A stretch of DNA of 64,000 bases from Rhizopus sp. PT2906 (GCA_025529335.1 JAMYHX010000078.1:52741-116740), one strand, 5' to 3'. Counted from the first letter of the stretch, positions 11,424-23,177 are shown. The notes: generated by a model from the letters alone, not told the origin. Program-made: numbers and translations.

Positions 11424-11733
11424 TTTTGTGTAAAAAGCAAAATAAGAAAGAAAGGAAGGAAGAAAGAAAAAGAAAGGAAAAATAGCTGCTTAAAGTAAGC
11501 CTCAGCCAGGGTCCAATTCTTTTTAGAATGATTGGTTAAAAGACTTATGTAATACACCCTTATTATGTAAAACTCTGTGGTTCTTATTGGATTATATTCA
11601 TCTGGTGATTCTTATTGGATAATAATTACCTGATCATATGTCTGTCTTTGAAAATGTGCACCCTTTCTCAAGGGTCCACATTTTATGGGGAAAAAAGGGT
11701 TTAAGTCGGAAAAAGATTTTTGCTTTATTTAAA
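11424..11733. other. Short intergenic, deacetylase promoter side
   Basis: AT-rich sequence of 310 bases between the deacetylase start and the end of the dehydrogenase, both on the minus strand. It holds two imperfect direct repeats (GATTCTTATTGGATAATAAT-like and GGTTCTTATTGGATTATATT-like, about 11578-11630) that could be upstream elements. No TATA box is evident. Confidence 0.4.
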
Positions 11734-12544
11734 TTACCAAACAATTGTCTCTCCTTCATAATTAATGAAGCCACCGTTATCCTTTGAGGTAAGATTTTCA
11801 ATTGTCGATATCACTCCTTTGATAGATACATCAGGTGTAATCAAAGCATTAGGACCACCCATATCTGTTAGCGCCCAACCAGGATGAGCGGAATATACAA
11901 TAAAGTTCTCTTCAGCGAGCTGAAGTGATTGTAGCTTGGTAGCCATATTCAAGCCAGCCTTAGAAATCCTATAGGCAGCTGCTTCTTGCATATCTGAGCC
12001 TCCAATAGAGCCAGCACGAGATGAAATGTTCACAATCTTCTTGATATGTTCTTGACCGCGTTTGCGAAGCAAAGGTAGGAAGGTATTTGTAGTCTCAACA
12101 ACACCAGCGACGTTGGTTTCAAATGTTTTCATTAGTTCATCCTTGTTCCTATTACAAAGTCAATAACAAAGCAGATTATGAATGCACTTGTTACTTACGT
12201 TTCCTTGATGAATCTCCAGGATAAGGCAATACCTGCATTGTTGATCAAGACGTCAATACCATTAGGAGCATGCTTGGAGATCTCATCAACAGCGCTCTAT
12301 TTATATTACAATGGTTAAGACATCTGTTCATGCTCACCTTTTCGCATCTTACCTTTAAAGATTGTTCATTTGTTGTATCGAGTTTGATAGAATAGACCTT
12401 TTTATTGTCAACTAAATTCTTTAGTTCCTCTGCTTGATCAGGGTTACGAGCACAGGCAAATACTGTGTTGCTCTTTGCAGAGAGCTGCTTTACGAATTCA
12501 AGACCAAGACCTCGGGAAGTTCCAGTGACAACGTAGATAGACAT
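11734..12544 (-). CDS. Short-chain dehydrogenase/reductase, copy A
   Basis: Three exons (12544-12353, 12296-12199, 12148-11734), 234 aa, a typical classical SDR length. Rossmann motif TGTSRGLG starts at residue 7, NNAG follows in exon 2, and the catalytic set is visible as NISSRAG (Ser) and YRISK (Tyr-x-x-x-Lys). The pattern resembles the C-factor/sniffer-like carbonyl reductase group: NAD(P)H-dependent, cytosolic, substrate unknown. It differs from copy B in the C-terminus: GWALTDMGG, NALITPDVSIKGVIS and FINYEG here versus GWVQTDMGG, NAHITSDVSIKGMLS and FLDYTG there. Those residues border the substrate and cofactor pockets in SDRs, so the copies could differ in specificity (inference). Confidence 0.92.
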
Positions 12545-12587
12545 TTAATAACAAAAAAAGACTGATCTATACAAAGTAAAATGGGCG

Positions 12588-12598
12588 TATTTATATAC
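12588..12598 (-). promoter_or_regulatory. TATA box of dehydrogenase copy A
   Basis: TATATAAATA read on the minus strand, about 45-50 bp upstream of the start codon. It is identical to the site in front of copy B; the whole proximal promoter is duplicated. Confidence 0.6.
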
Positions 12599-12634
12599 AA
12601 TTGAAGGCATAAATCGCGCCAACTGCATGATAAA

Positions 12635-15600
12635 GGACACGTATACCCATTTCCTTAATAGTCGCTACGGATATTTAATGCTAATGGCTGTACTTGCTTG
12701 ATATCTTTTCAAAAGGTAATAGGCTGTTTCTAGGAATAAATGTCGCGCTTATTCGGTGTTTTCATATACAAATAGTATTATAAAATCTGTATATATAAAA
12801 TATTTTGAATATCAGAAAGCGTCACGGTCTTTTTCGGACTTTTTTCTGCCGAGAGGCACTGTGTTGTAGATGTGGGATATTTTGTAATCAGATCTATCAG
12901 CATTTTATGCTTAATTTCTCCATATAAACGAATCTATTGATTTCCAGAATCATGATAAGCCCATTAAGTAATGTCTCTAATGAGCTGTTATTCTGGAAAG
13001 GGTATTTCTAGGAACATGTAAATATATTTCCCTATTAGACGGGACATACAAACATGTAACAGTGTATCTAGTTCTGGTCTCTGCATGCTTGAGCTTTACA
13101 ACGTTACGTGTCCCTAGTGATTATTCTTTAGAAAAAGAAGCTTTAAAAACAATGAGGCGTTGTAGCAATAGAAGGATAGCTATTTCAAGGAGCATTCTGA
13201 CGGGCCCTTAGACGTGTTGCCGTGAAAAATCATAAGCCAGTGGACTGCCCTCAGTCAAAAATGAGACAAGAAAATGGCGTGAATCAGATTGGGTCAAATG
13301 ACGAAGATAGTCTCTGGAACCCACCCAAAGCCCCTTATTAAGCCTATAAACAAAGTAACACGATGTTCAAGTTGTACTTGATGCTATTAAGGATGGACAG
13401 GAGGGACGAACTTAAGACAGTTCAGCCAAGGAACAAAAAAGTCCATAATAAGAAACTAAGGTTTAAGACTAGAGGTGAAGTTTCTTCTTCGGTAATGAGG
13501 AAAACAGAAAGGAATCTTTAGTACTTTTAGCAGTGAAGCCAAGGCAACATATCTTGTAGATCAAAAGAACATATTAAGGAATACTCAATTACTGTACTAC
13601 TTACCAGATTTATGACGCTAGTACGGACAATTAACGTCATGCAGCAAAAATAATGTCATTTAATTGAGTCACTCTCTTGTGTTAAGTTGCTTTACAGATA
13701 CTAACATTGACGAATAGCCCATAAAAGCCAGCTATCAAGAACTTGAGCATGTTCCTGTGTATCATCTGTTACACACGTCCAAACAAAAGCTGTGAGAAGC
13801 AACAGAAGCAGACGATAGAGACAGAGATACTCTAGCAGAAAATGCTTTAAAAGACTCGCAAATAAATGCTGTTTTTTTTTTCTTTTTATTAGAGCATAAA
13901 AGCGGCACTCACGCAAAGTAGAGTGCTCAAAATGACATGTTCGATGAAATAAATCACTATAACTCAAGCAATAAGTCTGTCATAAAGCATACATTCTCCT
14001 TTTCATGAAACTAACACACATCTTACTTTAATAGTATTGACTTTTCTTTCAAAAATGCATCTACTTTGCGTGTCATTGACTAAGTAATTCCATGATGGCC
14101 AAAGGTTGGCCTAAAAAGGATAATAAAACAAAACATGATAAAATACGGGTAATACTAGGGGCAATGCAAAATCCAGAAAAGGTAATACTCCCAAGCTGCA
14201 GAACAAGGCTATTTGTGGTTAATCCAGAAGCTACTCAGTGCTTCTATACGAGAGGATTTGAGGGAGTACGGCGTATGCTCTGATCTTCTCCTGATGATTA
14301 TGTCTATACTTGTTCAAAATAAAGTTATTATTTGTTTCATGGGTTAACAGGGTCTCGGAACGAGTCTATCATTTGCATTACCATTTTTGGTGATGGCGTT
14401 CTTTTGATTTGTATAGCTTGCTTTATTTCTTTATACAATACTGCCACTTTATAACAAATAAAGCATATGATAACTACTAAAGATAGTATTTGTCTAGTCT
14501 TTACTTGCAAGAAGTCAAAAAAAAAAGGATGTGGCAGAGTAACACAAAAGTGTGTGACCCAGACTTACGAATAAGCCTAAAGACGTACGATATAAACAAA
14601 GGATACATGAAATTTATTACTCTTTAGTCTTTTTACTATATAAAAATAGAGGTGAACAACATTATTAAAATATAAATACAAGTGACAATCTGGATGAATG
14701 TAAAAAGTATAAAAAAGATAGGCAAAGAGTCATGAAGCACTTTAGACACAAACAAAAGTGTGAGCGTAAACCTTATTTTCTTGTAAGATAGAAAACAATA
14801 ACTTCACATAACTAAGAAAAGAGTATAAAAAGAGAGAAATTTGCCTTTATCCTTTTTCTCTCTCTTTCTTTTCTCTTTAATCTTTTTGGTTCCTTCTGGT
14901 TGTTCTCTTTGGTCAAGGTAAGTTTTATAAAACTTACTCAACAAGGCGACGATTGTGTGTTCAAGGATTTCTATGCAATCTCCCTATGATACTCAATACT
15001 TGTCCTGGATTGACAACCGTCGTTTGCTTTATCACTCAACTGGAGACTTTCAGGCTGCCAAAAGGAGAGTTATGGACATTCGATTGGAATCTTTACAGGA
15101 GCTAGTAGTTAGTTGGGAGCTAGTTATCTGAGATCACAGCTGTGACAGATTGTTGATGATGCTTCCTGCTATCTGGCTGGCACAAAAGGGTACATAAGCT
15201 AGTTGACAATTGACAAGGCTCAGCTAATGTATACCCCAACGGTACGTCTGCTACTGCGGGTCTTTGCAGGTTGTGCTGGTATTTAATCTTTTACGAAACA
15301 AGATATAGTAAAATGGGTACTGCGATTTTATTGATTTGGTAGAAAATATTCAAATGTTGTCAGGTAAAAGAGAGACAATATATGGGTATTATACGGTCAA
15401 ATGTTCTACTTGCAATGTAAATCCAATTCTCTTATTTTTAAAAGCAAAATAGACAACATATTATGAGCAAAGTATAAACATGTTCAATGTATTACTATAA
15501 GCTGTATAATTGCTGACATAAACCTCATAGAGTGGTTGGGCATAAACAAAGGTATTGCTAAAAGCACATTTTATAAAATATATGCCACTTTGAGCTGTAG

Positions 15601-16649
15601 AATTCAAGTATAAATCGAATTGTATAATCCATTTTTCACTTGAACAGCTTTCTGTTTCCCTTTCAAAAGAGCACTTTGCAATTTGGGGTATCATCTTTTT
15701 TGGATTTTGCAGTGTCTCTAGTATTATTCTAAAGTAACACTTGGAAAGCAGCTGTTAGTTGCCATTAACAAACTAATCTTGACGGGCATCGAAGGTCCCG
15801 TCGTTGTTGACATGTATGCTTAAGGTAAAGCAAGCAATTTAAAATTTGTACATTTACTAGATATTTTTTTTAAAGGGGCGTAAGCCAGAGTATAATTGAT
15901 GGGCCATTGATTAAATGTAGTGTATAGAGTGAGACATTCCTATAATCTTAGTTTCCCTAGAAACAGAAATAATGACATCCTCTCTGGCACACTCAGGGTC
16001 AAAAATATCGTATGTGTGCATTGGAATTCAGCTGTTTGGCCAAACAAAAGTATGCCCTCTGGAACTCCTCCCAAGCCGTAGTCTCAAGAAAACGACACCA
16101 TAGGGCGTCAAAAAGCAAGACGCCTTTTGATTTCACTATAAACTATGGAAAGAACCAAATTTGAAGAACTGTTTGGAGCTGGCTCAACAAAACAATATCT
16201 TGCAAAGGCTTTTCAACTGTTGAAGGCATTCCTTCTCTTTTCTATCACTCAACCGAAAAGTGAACTTTCAATATTATCTCATAATATCTTATTTACCTCC
16301 TGATATCATTGAAGTATTTCCATCTGGATATCATCTTCCCATATTTGCGTATTCGTATAAAAAGAATTGTAATAATAAACTGTGAAACTTTTTTGTCTTG
16401 TTGGTCACGGATGACCGAGTTTTCGAGAATAAAAGCTTTTTCGCAACATTTATCTGCTACTACGCTTGTGAGAATGTCCAGCAAATCCTTCAAAATCACT
16501 TAGCATCAAGCTATTGGAAGTTTCGCTTATTTGTTTCGTCAATGTCTCCATTTCTAGGAACTTATGCGTTTTACTTTACTTCACTTTTGACAACAAACCA
16601 AAATTGTTCAATTAGATTGCGCTCAGGAGAATATGAAAGTAAATAAGTA
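12635..16649. other. 4-kb gene-poor, decayed stretch
   Basis: No intact gene is recognised. Several ORF-like fragments remain. One at 14095-14283 (+) is 62 codons with ILGAMQNPEKVIL and FVVNPEATQCFYTRGFEGVR. Another at 14973-15131 (+) is 53 codons starting MQSPYDTQYLSWIDNRRLL, in a noticeably less AT-rich patch. A third lies near 13701-13967 (-). None has a known motif. Stretches around 13300 and 16050 share short similar blocks (CTCTGGAAC-CC-CCCAA). The stretch most likely holds old mobile-element debris, but I cannot assign it. Confidence 0.4.
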
Positions 16650-16703
16650 CAGTGCCCTGACAAAAATTTTGGCTGTTTTTTAAAGGTCAGTTTTTTTTTG
16701 GCC

Positions 16704-17090
16704 AACACTACATGCACCAGAAAATAGGCTAATGCTACGAGCGCTTCCTTGGGATGCTACCTATGTTGCCATTATACAACGTCACATTACCAATGCCTCT
16801 GCCTAATCTAAGGCTTGTCCAATTCACTCTCTCTGATATAAAATACGAATGATCATAATTACGCGTGTTCTTGCATCTTTGTTGATCAACTGACAGCATA
16901 AAACTAGGATGAACAGCAGTATTTCTTTCTTCCTGAAAAGAAAAAAAACAAGTCTGTAACTTTATAAAGTCATGCTTAGCTTGGCATCACACATTGAAAA
17001 GCTTTGTTGGTCTACATCATAAGTAATGGGTAAAGGTGCGCCTGTAATATTAATCTAATTTCTGGTGCATTTTCTGGTGCATGTAGTGTT
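16704..17090 (-). mobile_element. Nested MITE-like element (copy 2) with 22-bp perfect TIRs
   Basis: The first 22 bases (16704-16725, beginning AACACTACATGCACCAG) are the exact inverse of the last 22 (17069-17090). It is about 387 bp, non-coding, and inserted between the left TIR and the transposase of the Tc1/mariner element. The right end carries a partial tandem repeat of its own terminus (TTTCTGGTGCATTTTCTGGTG). No clear target-site duplication is visible. The same sequence occurs truncated at about 2307-2623, which shows it is dispersed. Confidence 0.75.
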
Positions 17091-17172
17091 TCCCTTTTTT
17101 TTGAAAGATACTCGATGAATAGACGATATTTTTCTCTTCCTTCCATATACTTTTCTCTCATAACTACATAAA

Positions 17173-18147
17173 ATGCCTCATTTAACTTTGTCTCAAAAAG
17201 AAAAAGTTGTTACTAGATGTTGCGATGTCATTTCTGCAGCACAGATTACCATTGAAGAAAATATTCCAGAAAGAACCGTACATCATGTGTTTCAACAATG
17301 GAAGAAAAATGGAACAGTAGAGACGGAGCCTAGGTCTGGATGGCCACCTCTTTTCAATGGTAGAAAAATAAGAGAGCTGGGAAGAGTAGTACGTGCAAAC
17401 CGTCGTGCTACTCTTAAAGAAATTAGTCCGCTAATCAGCACCAAGGCTTGTGATGACACCATACGCAATGAGCTGAAAAAACTTGGCTATGCCTCTCATG
17501 TGGCTGTCAAGAAGCCATTTCTAAATGAAAAGCAACAAAAGGCAAGGTATGCTTTTGCAAAAGATCATGCTTACTGGACAACAGATGACTGGAGAAAGGC
17601 AATCTGGACAGACGAGTCAAGCTTTGAAATCGGCAAGCTGTCCTCACAGCCCAGGATATGGCGTAATGCTTCGGAAAAGTGGTAGAACTTCAATCATGGT
17701 TTGGCGGGCCATAGCTGGTGGGAAGAAGTCGAAGCTTGTCTTTATGAAGAAAGGTATGAGGACAAGTGCCGACTTCATAAACTAGGTCTATGAGTCAGTA
17801 TTACTAGACTTTTACAAAAGTCTAGATAGTCCTGTGGTCATAGAAGATGGCACACCCATCTATAGAGCGAAAATTGCTACCGAATGGAGGGAGGCAAAGG
17901 GCATAAAGAAAATGTCTTGGCCGGCTCAGTCACCGGATTTAAATCCGATTGAAAATCTGTGGAGCATAGTGAAAAAGAGGGTTAACACTCTATGCCCCTC
18001 ATGCTAAAACCCAGAAAGCCACGGAATTAGTTTTGGAGAATGTTTGGGGGGGAGTCTACTCCAGAAGTAATCAACAAATTAATTGATTCTATGCCGAAGA
18101 GGGTCAAGGCTGTAATCAAGGCTCGTGGTGGACCCACCAAATATTAG
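17173..18147 (+). pseudogene. Broken Tc1/mariner transposase
   Basis: The open part (170 codons) has the N-terminal HTH region (LSQKEKVVTRCCDVISAAQI) and the linker PRSGWPPLF, then the first catalytic Asp in IWTDESSFEIGKL. A stop (17683-17685) follows NASEKW. The protein resumes in another frame (KSGRTSIMVWRAIAGG) after an apparent small internal deletion. It then carries another stop, the second Asp (VVIEDGTPIY), and SPDLNPIENLW with the third acidic residue, followed by further frame breaks. The end at KARGGPTKY is typical. It is inactive as it stands. Codon usage is like the flanking genome. Confidence 0.9.
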
Positions 18148-18350
18148 ATCAATAAAAATCCAAAAATTGCATTACACCTCTTATTTTTTTTTTTCAATAT
18201 TCTAATTTAGCTGACCTTTCGTCACCATTTGCGCTATCTTATAACTGTAACCAAGCTACAAAAGAGTCATTTCCTTTATTGCTAAGTCTTTAATAGCATT
18301 AAAAAAAAACTGACTTTTAAGAAACGGCCAAAATTTTTGTCAGGACACTG

Positions 18351-18672
18351 TACAATGGTCAACTAGTTTTCCCAAATTTCTTAAGATACTATTAGAGTTT
18401 CTAGTATGGAACACTTTCACAATACTCAGTAAAAAGAAGCCCCGGATGGGACAATTAAATCCGACAGCCCTGATGAGAACTGTCATTTTTAAAGAAACAA
18501 AAGCAGCATATCTGCGGCTAATATTCAAGTTAAAGACTAGAAAATAACCAACCGTAACGGTAAAGAACTTTCAACGAATCGCTATTAAAACGGCTACTAA
18601 GCGGAGATGTCTACCAGTATTGGTAATCCGTCGCGATTTTTAAGGTAAGTTTCGTAATGTGTTTATCCCTCA
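18351..18672. other. Short intergenic between Tc1 element and duplication arm B
   Basis: AT-rich, no ORF of note. It contains the sequence flanking the Tc1 insertion and ends where similarity to duplication arm A begins. Nothing else is seen. Confidence 0.5.
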
Positions 18673-18708
18673 TTTATCATGCAGTTGCCGCGATTTATGC
18701 CTTCAATT

Positions 18709-18718
18709 GTATATAAAT
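18709..18718 (+). promoter_or_regulatory. TATA box of dehydrogenase copy B
   Basis: GTATATAAATA lies about 45-50 bp before the start codon, within the duplicated promoter, followed by ATAGATCAGTC as the probable initiation region. Confidence 0.6.
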
Positions 18719-18762
18719 ACGCCCATTTTACTTTGTATAGATCAGTCTTTTTTTGTTATTAA

Positions 18763-19573
18763 ATGTCTATCTACGTTGTCACTGGAACTTCCCGAGGTCT
18801 TGGTCTTGAATTCGTAAAGCAGCTCTCTGCAAAGAGCAACACAGTATTTGCCTGTGCTCGTAACCCTGATCAAGCAGAGGAACTAAAGAATTTAGTTGAC
18901 AATAAAAAGGTCTATTCTATCAAACTCGATACAACAAATGAACAATCTTTAAAGGTAAGATGCGAAAAGGTGAGCATGAACAGATGTCTTAACCATTGTA
19001 ATATAAATAGAGCGCTGTTGATGAGATCTCCAAGCATGCTCCTAATGGTATTGACGTCTTGATCAACAATGCAGGTATTGCCTTATCCTGGAGATTCATC
19101 AAGGAAACGTAAGTAACAAGTGCATTCATAATCTGCTTTGTTATTGACTTTGTAATAGGAACAAGGATGAACTAATGAAAACATTTGAAACCAACGTCGC
19201 TGGTGTTGTTGAGACTACAAATACCTTCCTACCTTTGCTTCGCAAACGCGGTCAAGAACATATCAAGAAGATTGTGAACATTTCATCTCGTGCTGGCTCT
19301 ATTGGAGGCTCAGATATGCAAGAAGCAGCTGCCTATAGGATTTCTAAGGCTGGCTTGAATATGGCTACCAAGCTACAATCACTTCAGCTCGCTGAAGAGA
19401 ACTTTATTGTATATTCCGCTCATCCTGGCTGGGTGCAAACAGATATGGGTGGTCCTAATGCTCATATTACATCAGATGTATCTATCAAGGGAATGCTATC
19501 CACAATTGAAAATCTTACCTCAAAGGATAACGGTGGTTTCTTGGACTATACAGGAGAGACAATTGTTTGGTAA
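18763..19573 (+). CDS. Short-chain dehydrogenase/reductase, copy B
   Basis: Three exons (18763-18954, 19011-19108, 19159-19573), 234 aa. It has the same Rossmann (TGTSRGLG), NNAG, Ser and YRISK motifs as copy A, and the same two introns with identical sequence as far as I can compare. The C-terminal quarter differs at about ten residues (HPGWVQTDMGG, NAHITSDVSIKGMLS, GGFLDYTGE). GWVQTDMGG is closer to the usual SDR pattern (GWVxTDMG) than copy A's GWALTDMGG, so copy B may be nearer the ancestral form (inference). Both copies have open frames and intact TATA boxes, so both may be expressed. Confidence 0.92.
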
Positions 19574-19588
19574 TTTAAATAAAGCAAA

Positions 19589-20687
19589 TGTGTGTGCTTG
19601 AAGGGCACGCGTTTTTAAAAACGGGTCGACTATTTTACAAATATTGGTACTGATTGAACTTACAAGAGTATTTTTTATTGATATTAACAGGTGAAATTAA
19701 AGCTATAATAAGCTCACAGGTTGAGAAGCTAGTATTTAATCTGTATAGCGCCTTGGCAATATCGGATCAATCGTCACAAAAGATTAGTTGATTATCAGCT
19801 GTGTTACTGGATGTATTAAGGGAAAGGTGTTGATATATGGTTTTTGAATAGAATTTGGTGTTATAGTGAATATCAGATCTTAATATAAGATCAATATAGA
19901 GCAATATAATGCTAAGTCTTGAGTGATAAAGTAAAAAAATAAAATGAAGAAGTCATATAAGCCAAATGTTGCTTAAGATATAAGATAATATAAGAGTAGT
20001 TATTGTGATATGAGAATAAGATATTGTGTATTTCAAAAATACTCTGGGATATTTATACTATTTGAAAAGACTAAATATGCGATATATAATGAATAATGAA
20101 TAATAAATAATATATAATAAATCATTGAAACTTGCATATGCATGCAATGATAGTATCAATGGTAACAGATGCCAAAAATGGTATCAGTTGCCCTTCTACA
20201 AGAACCAGAGAGAGCGACTTTAAGGAACATACAAGAGCTACTACGGGATGCACTCTTCCATTCGGTTCTCACAGTAGCGTAAGTCCCTTTAGATCTCCTA
20301 TAAATTGGAGGTAAGTTTATGAATGAGTCTATATAAATGCCAGCTGAAATGCTGATAATGATCATAGACTCATATTTAGTTACCATCCAAGAACCAACGG
20401 GGTAATCGAACATCGGATACAGTCTGTCATAAATGCTGTCAAGCAAATCGAGGGGTGCTAAAGCTGAATGGGATTTATATGTACCGTCTACACAACTCTT
20501 CTTAAAGGGTAAAGTAAATGGACGCACCAAAACGTTTCCTTTTACATTAATGCTCGACTGTAGCATGAATGACTTGAAAAATTCTAGTAAAGAAAAAGAC
20601 GAGGAAAAAAAAACAAAAAAAAAAAAAAAAACAAAACAAAACAGTGAGCTCGTAACGAATATAAGCACTAAATGGAGGTTGTATTTC
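19589..20687. other. AT-rich intergenic with low-complexity sequence
   Basis: Positions 19850-20120 are very AT-rich with imperfect ATAAGATAATATAAG-like repeats. An open minus-strand frame at 20156-20704 (182 codons) contains protein-like text (SCVDGTYKSHSALAPLDLLD, MFDYPVGSWMVTKYES). It abuts the unidentified gene to its right and may be a further decayed exon of it. A Lys-rich tract near 20600 comes from poly-A. Confidence 0.4.
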
Positions 20688-23177
20688 CTACCAAACGTAA
20701 ACAAGCAAACAAAAGAAGAGGTTTGATACGCTACATAAGCTTTTACTCGTGCGAATCCTCTTGAGAGTGCCTCTTAATCCCTTACATCTTTCAGAAACAA
20801 CTCTCTCTGCTGATCTTGTATTTGCTATTAAGCTTGTCTCGCGTTTTATGCTTGACTCAAGGTTTGACTTATAAGCTACTGAAAGGCGGATATGAAGCTT
20901 GATCTTGGCACCAAGGGCAACTTTCTGATCAGATTCTCGCAGTTTTTCTAGTGTAGCTTGGGCTTTGTTAAGCTCTTGCTGTGAATTAATGATTTCGGCT
21001 TGTAAAATGGCTAATCCCTTCTGATGTTGTTCTACGGCATTCGGATCTTGGACTATCCTCTGCGTATACGACAGTGGCTTCTTCAATAAAAGGTCAAAAT
21101 GTTTTTTTGTTGTAGTTCCTAGAATCCTTGCGATCTTGAGCCCTGGCAGAATCTGTATGCTGTGGGCGAATTTTAATTTATATGAATTGCATGTATTTGT
21201 GATTTCGTTCATATCAAAGATGGGGCAGAATACTGCGTCCTTGTTCGATCGAGCACATTCGATCGAATCGATTGCCTTTTGGTTAAAATCCGAGATAAGC
21301 AATGTAACCGGACCTGTTGTCATCATTTGACACAAAGATGGCGCATTGACTTGTAAGGCGTTCAAATGCGAGAGGTGTGGTAGAGAAAAGAGCTGACGAG
21401 TAAGTTTTGCATATCCTGTCGCTCGTAGAATGTCGTTTGCAAGAATGCAAAAGGGAATTTGACGCGCTACAGCAAAGCGATTTTGCTCATCAGGGATGTA
21501 AGGCTGTAATGTTTGAGCTATTAACATCAGTGTTTGTAACTCTTTTTCACTGGTATCTGATACCTCTCGTTGAATGTCGTCTCTAGTGATGTCTGTGCAA
21601 GATGAAAAAAGAAGATGCTTTGCAGCTGATTGTAAACAAGACAGACGGCTTCTACTGGCATCATCTTTATATTTCTTGCTAGCTTCATCATTATTACTGG
21701 TTTCATTCGCTGCTACATCACTAATATTAGACTACATAGATAAGTAATTAATTTTCTATTCCCTTTATATTTGTACGAAAACCTACCAAAACTGTTTTCT
21801 TTGGTAAACTTTTGAGATAAGTTATCCTGTCATGCCCTCGTATTATTCTTCTTTCATAATGTTGCCTTTTATCTTCATCATCAATGTTCTCTAATTTACG
21901 CTCTAATTTATTGAGCTTTTTGTATTCTGAGCGAAGAACGTATCGTTTGTGGTCAATTGTAGAAAAAGAATTGCTTACTGATGATGTTGCCACTGTTGTC
22001 GATTTTGGTTTCTCTTTGATACTTTTGATATATTCGCTGTATTCTGCAGCTCTGTGTTCAGCCAAGTGTAATTTTAATAAAACATTCAAAAGATGATCTA
22101 GAAGCTTTTTTTAATATGGTGTTATCACTTCACATATTCTTGGTGTTTGTGATTATAGAGGTCAAAGCTATCGACATTTCTTCATTGTGGATTTCTTTCT
22201 GATGATATGAACCTTTTGTAATGTTTAATTCTTTGAACATGGCACTTCAACAGAGTGTTTTTCCAGGTTCCTTTGGTTTGGGCCATTCGTTCCAAAGTAG
22301 TAAGAGTGTATCAAATGTAGGTGTTGCTCTGTAAAGAGCAAAGAAAGTTCTTCTGCATGATGCTCTATTGCTTCGGTTGACAGAGGCAAAGCTGACAATA
22401 ATGGCGCCATCTGGTTCTGTTCAAAAAATTTTGCTGGCAGTAGTTTTCGGATGTCATATCCTTGCGTCTCTTGTAGCACCACTTGGCCATTGCTTGTAAC
22501 AAAGGCATTGTTTTTTATTGTCAAGGTCATCATTTGTATAATAAAAAAGAATCTACAGCGATAGTTGCTTACTTTGATCATGGATTCTTTCATTTTATTG
22601 TTTACTGTATCTGCAATGCCTGCAGACAGGCCTTTTCTTGTTATTTTTTTAATGATATAGAACAAGTTCTATATTCACATTCTTTTGGGGCGGCAGTTGA
22701 TTCCGTTTTCGATGACGACGCTTCTGGTGGAAAAGCCAGATTTCTTTCTTTCAGATTTGCTGCAGTAGTCTCAAAATTTTCTTTCACAAAGTCTACCCAC
22801 TGCAGATGGTTTCTTTTTTCGCCATTCTTTTCCATGTAATCAGTCATTACACTTCTTTCTAGGCCTGCTAAATCTGCTACCATTGAAATTATTCCCCTTG
22901 GCAAACTTGTTGATTCTTCAAGCTTCGCTTGAAGCTTTCTTAACTCATTTTCTAATGATACTCTTTTTTGTATTATGTTAATAATACTGTTATTAAGAAA
23001 GTTTCGCATAGAATCATCAAAGTATTTTCTGTATTGTGGGTCGTTATTGTGATGAACCTTTGTTCATTTGATGATCAGTGATTCTTCCTCAGTTAACTTT
23101 CGTTTACCAAGTACTGGAGCATATGTATAAGTAAACGCTGTGAACCTGCTTTTTTGTTTTGCTTTAAAATTAGACAT
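20688..23177 (-). pseudogene. Unrecognised multi-exon gene with an in-frame stop
   Basis: A plausible start lies at 23177 (MSNFKAKQKSRFTAFTYTYAPVLGKRKLTEEES), followed after 36 codons by a TGA. The same frame then continues with a coiled-coil region (RVSLENELRKLQAKLEE) and GLERSVMTDYMEKNGEK. Further coding blocks in order: 22665-22225 (VVLQETQGYDIRKLLPAKFF, HLHLIHSYYFGTN); 22089-21780 (LRSEYKKLNKLERKLENIDD); then, after a 45-60 nt intron ending near 21730, a long block (ITRDDIQREVSDTSEKELQT, SLCQMMTTGPVTLLISDFNQ, PIFDMNEITNTCNSYKLKF) ending in a helical Lys/Glu-rich tail. I recognise no family. Its position beside transposon debris and the stop suggest a decayed element gene. Confidence 0.4.

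Larger units (their letters stand above)
11719..12634 (-). repeat. Inverted duplication, arm A (916 bp, holds dehydrogenase copy A)
   Basis: This block is the reverse complement of 18673-19588 with no indels that I can find. It spans about 90 bp of promoter, the whole gene including both introns, and about 15 bp past the stop. Outside both ends the similarity stops abruptly. Nearly all substitutions lie in the last 140 bases of the coding region. Confidence 0.9.
16650..18350 (+). mobile_element. Degenerate Tc1/mariner transposon with TIRs and TA target site
   Basis: The left end (CAGTGCCCTGACAAAAATTT...) and the reverse complement of the right end (CAGTGTCCTGACAAAAATTT...) match over about 50 bases with a few mismatches. 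Both ends are flanked by TA (16648-16649 and 18351-18352), the Tc1/mariner target duplication. Inside are a nested short inverted-repeat element and a broken transposase. Total length is about 1.7 kb; without the nested element it would be about 1.3 kb, normal for the group. It lies within the spacer of the inverted dehydrogenase duplication. Confidence 0.9.
18673..19588 (+). repeat. Inverted duplication, arm B (916 bp, holds dehydrogenase copy B)
   Basis: Counterpart of arm A in opposite orientation, 6 kb away. Introns, TATA region and the first three-quarters of the coding sequence look almost identical: I find one promoter difference (GGCGCG versus GCCGCG). About 19 substitutions are packed into the last 140 coding bases. 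Confidence 0.9.

Noticed and set aside
15780..15803. GACGGG...CCCGTC hairpin resembling a terminator
   Set aside because: Six-base stem in a eukaryotic genome with no adjacent gene; chance palindrome is likely.
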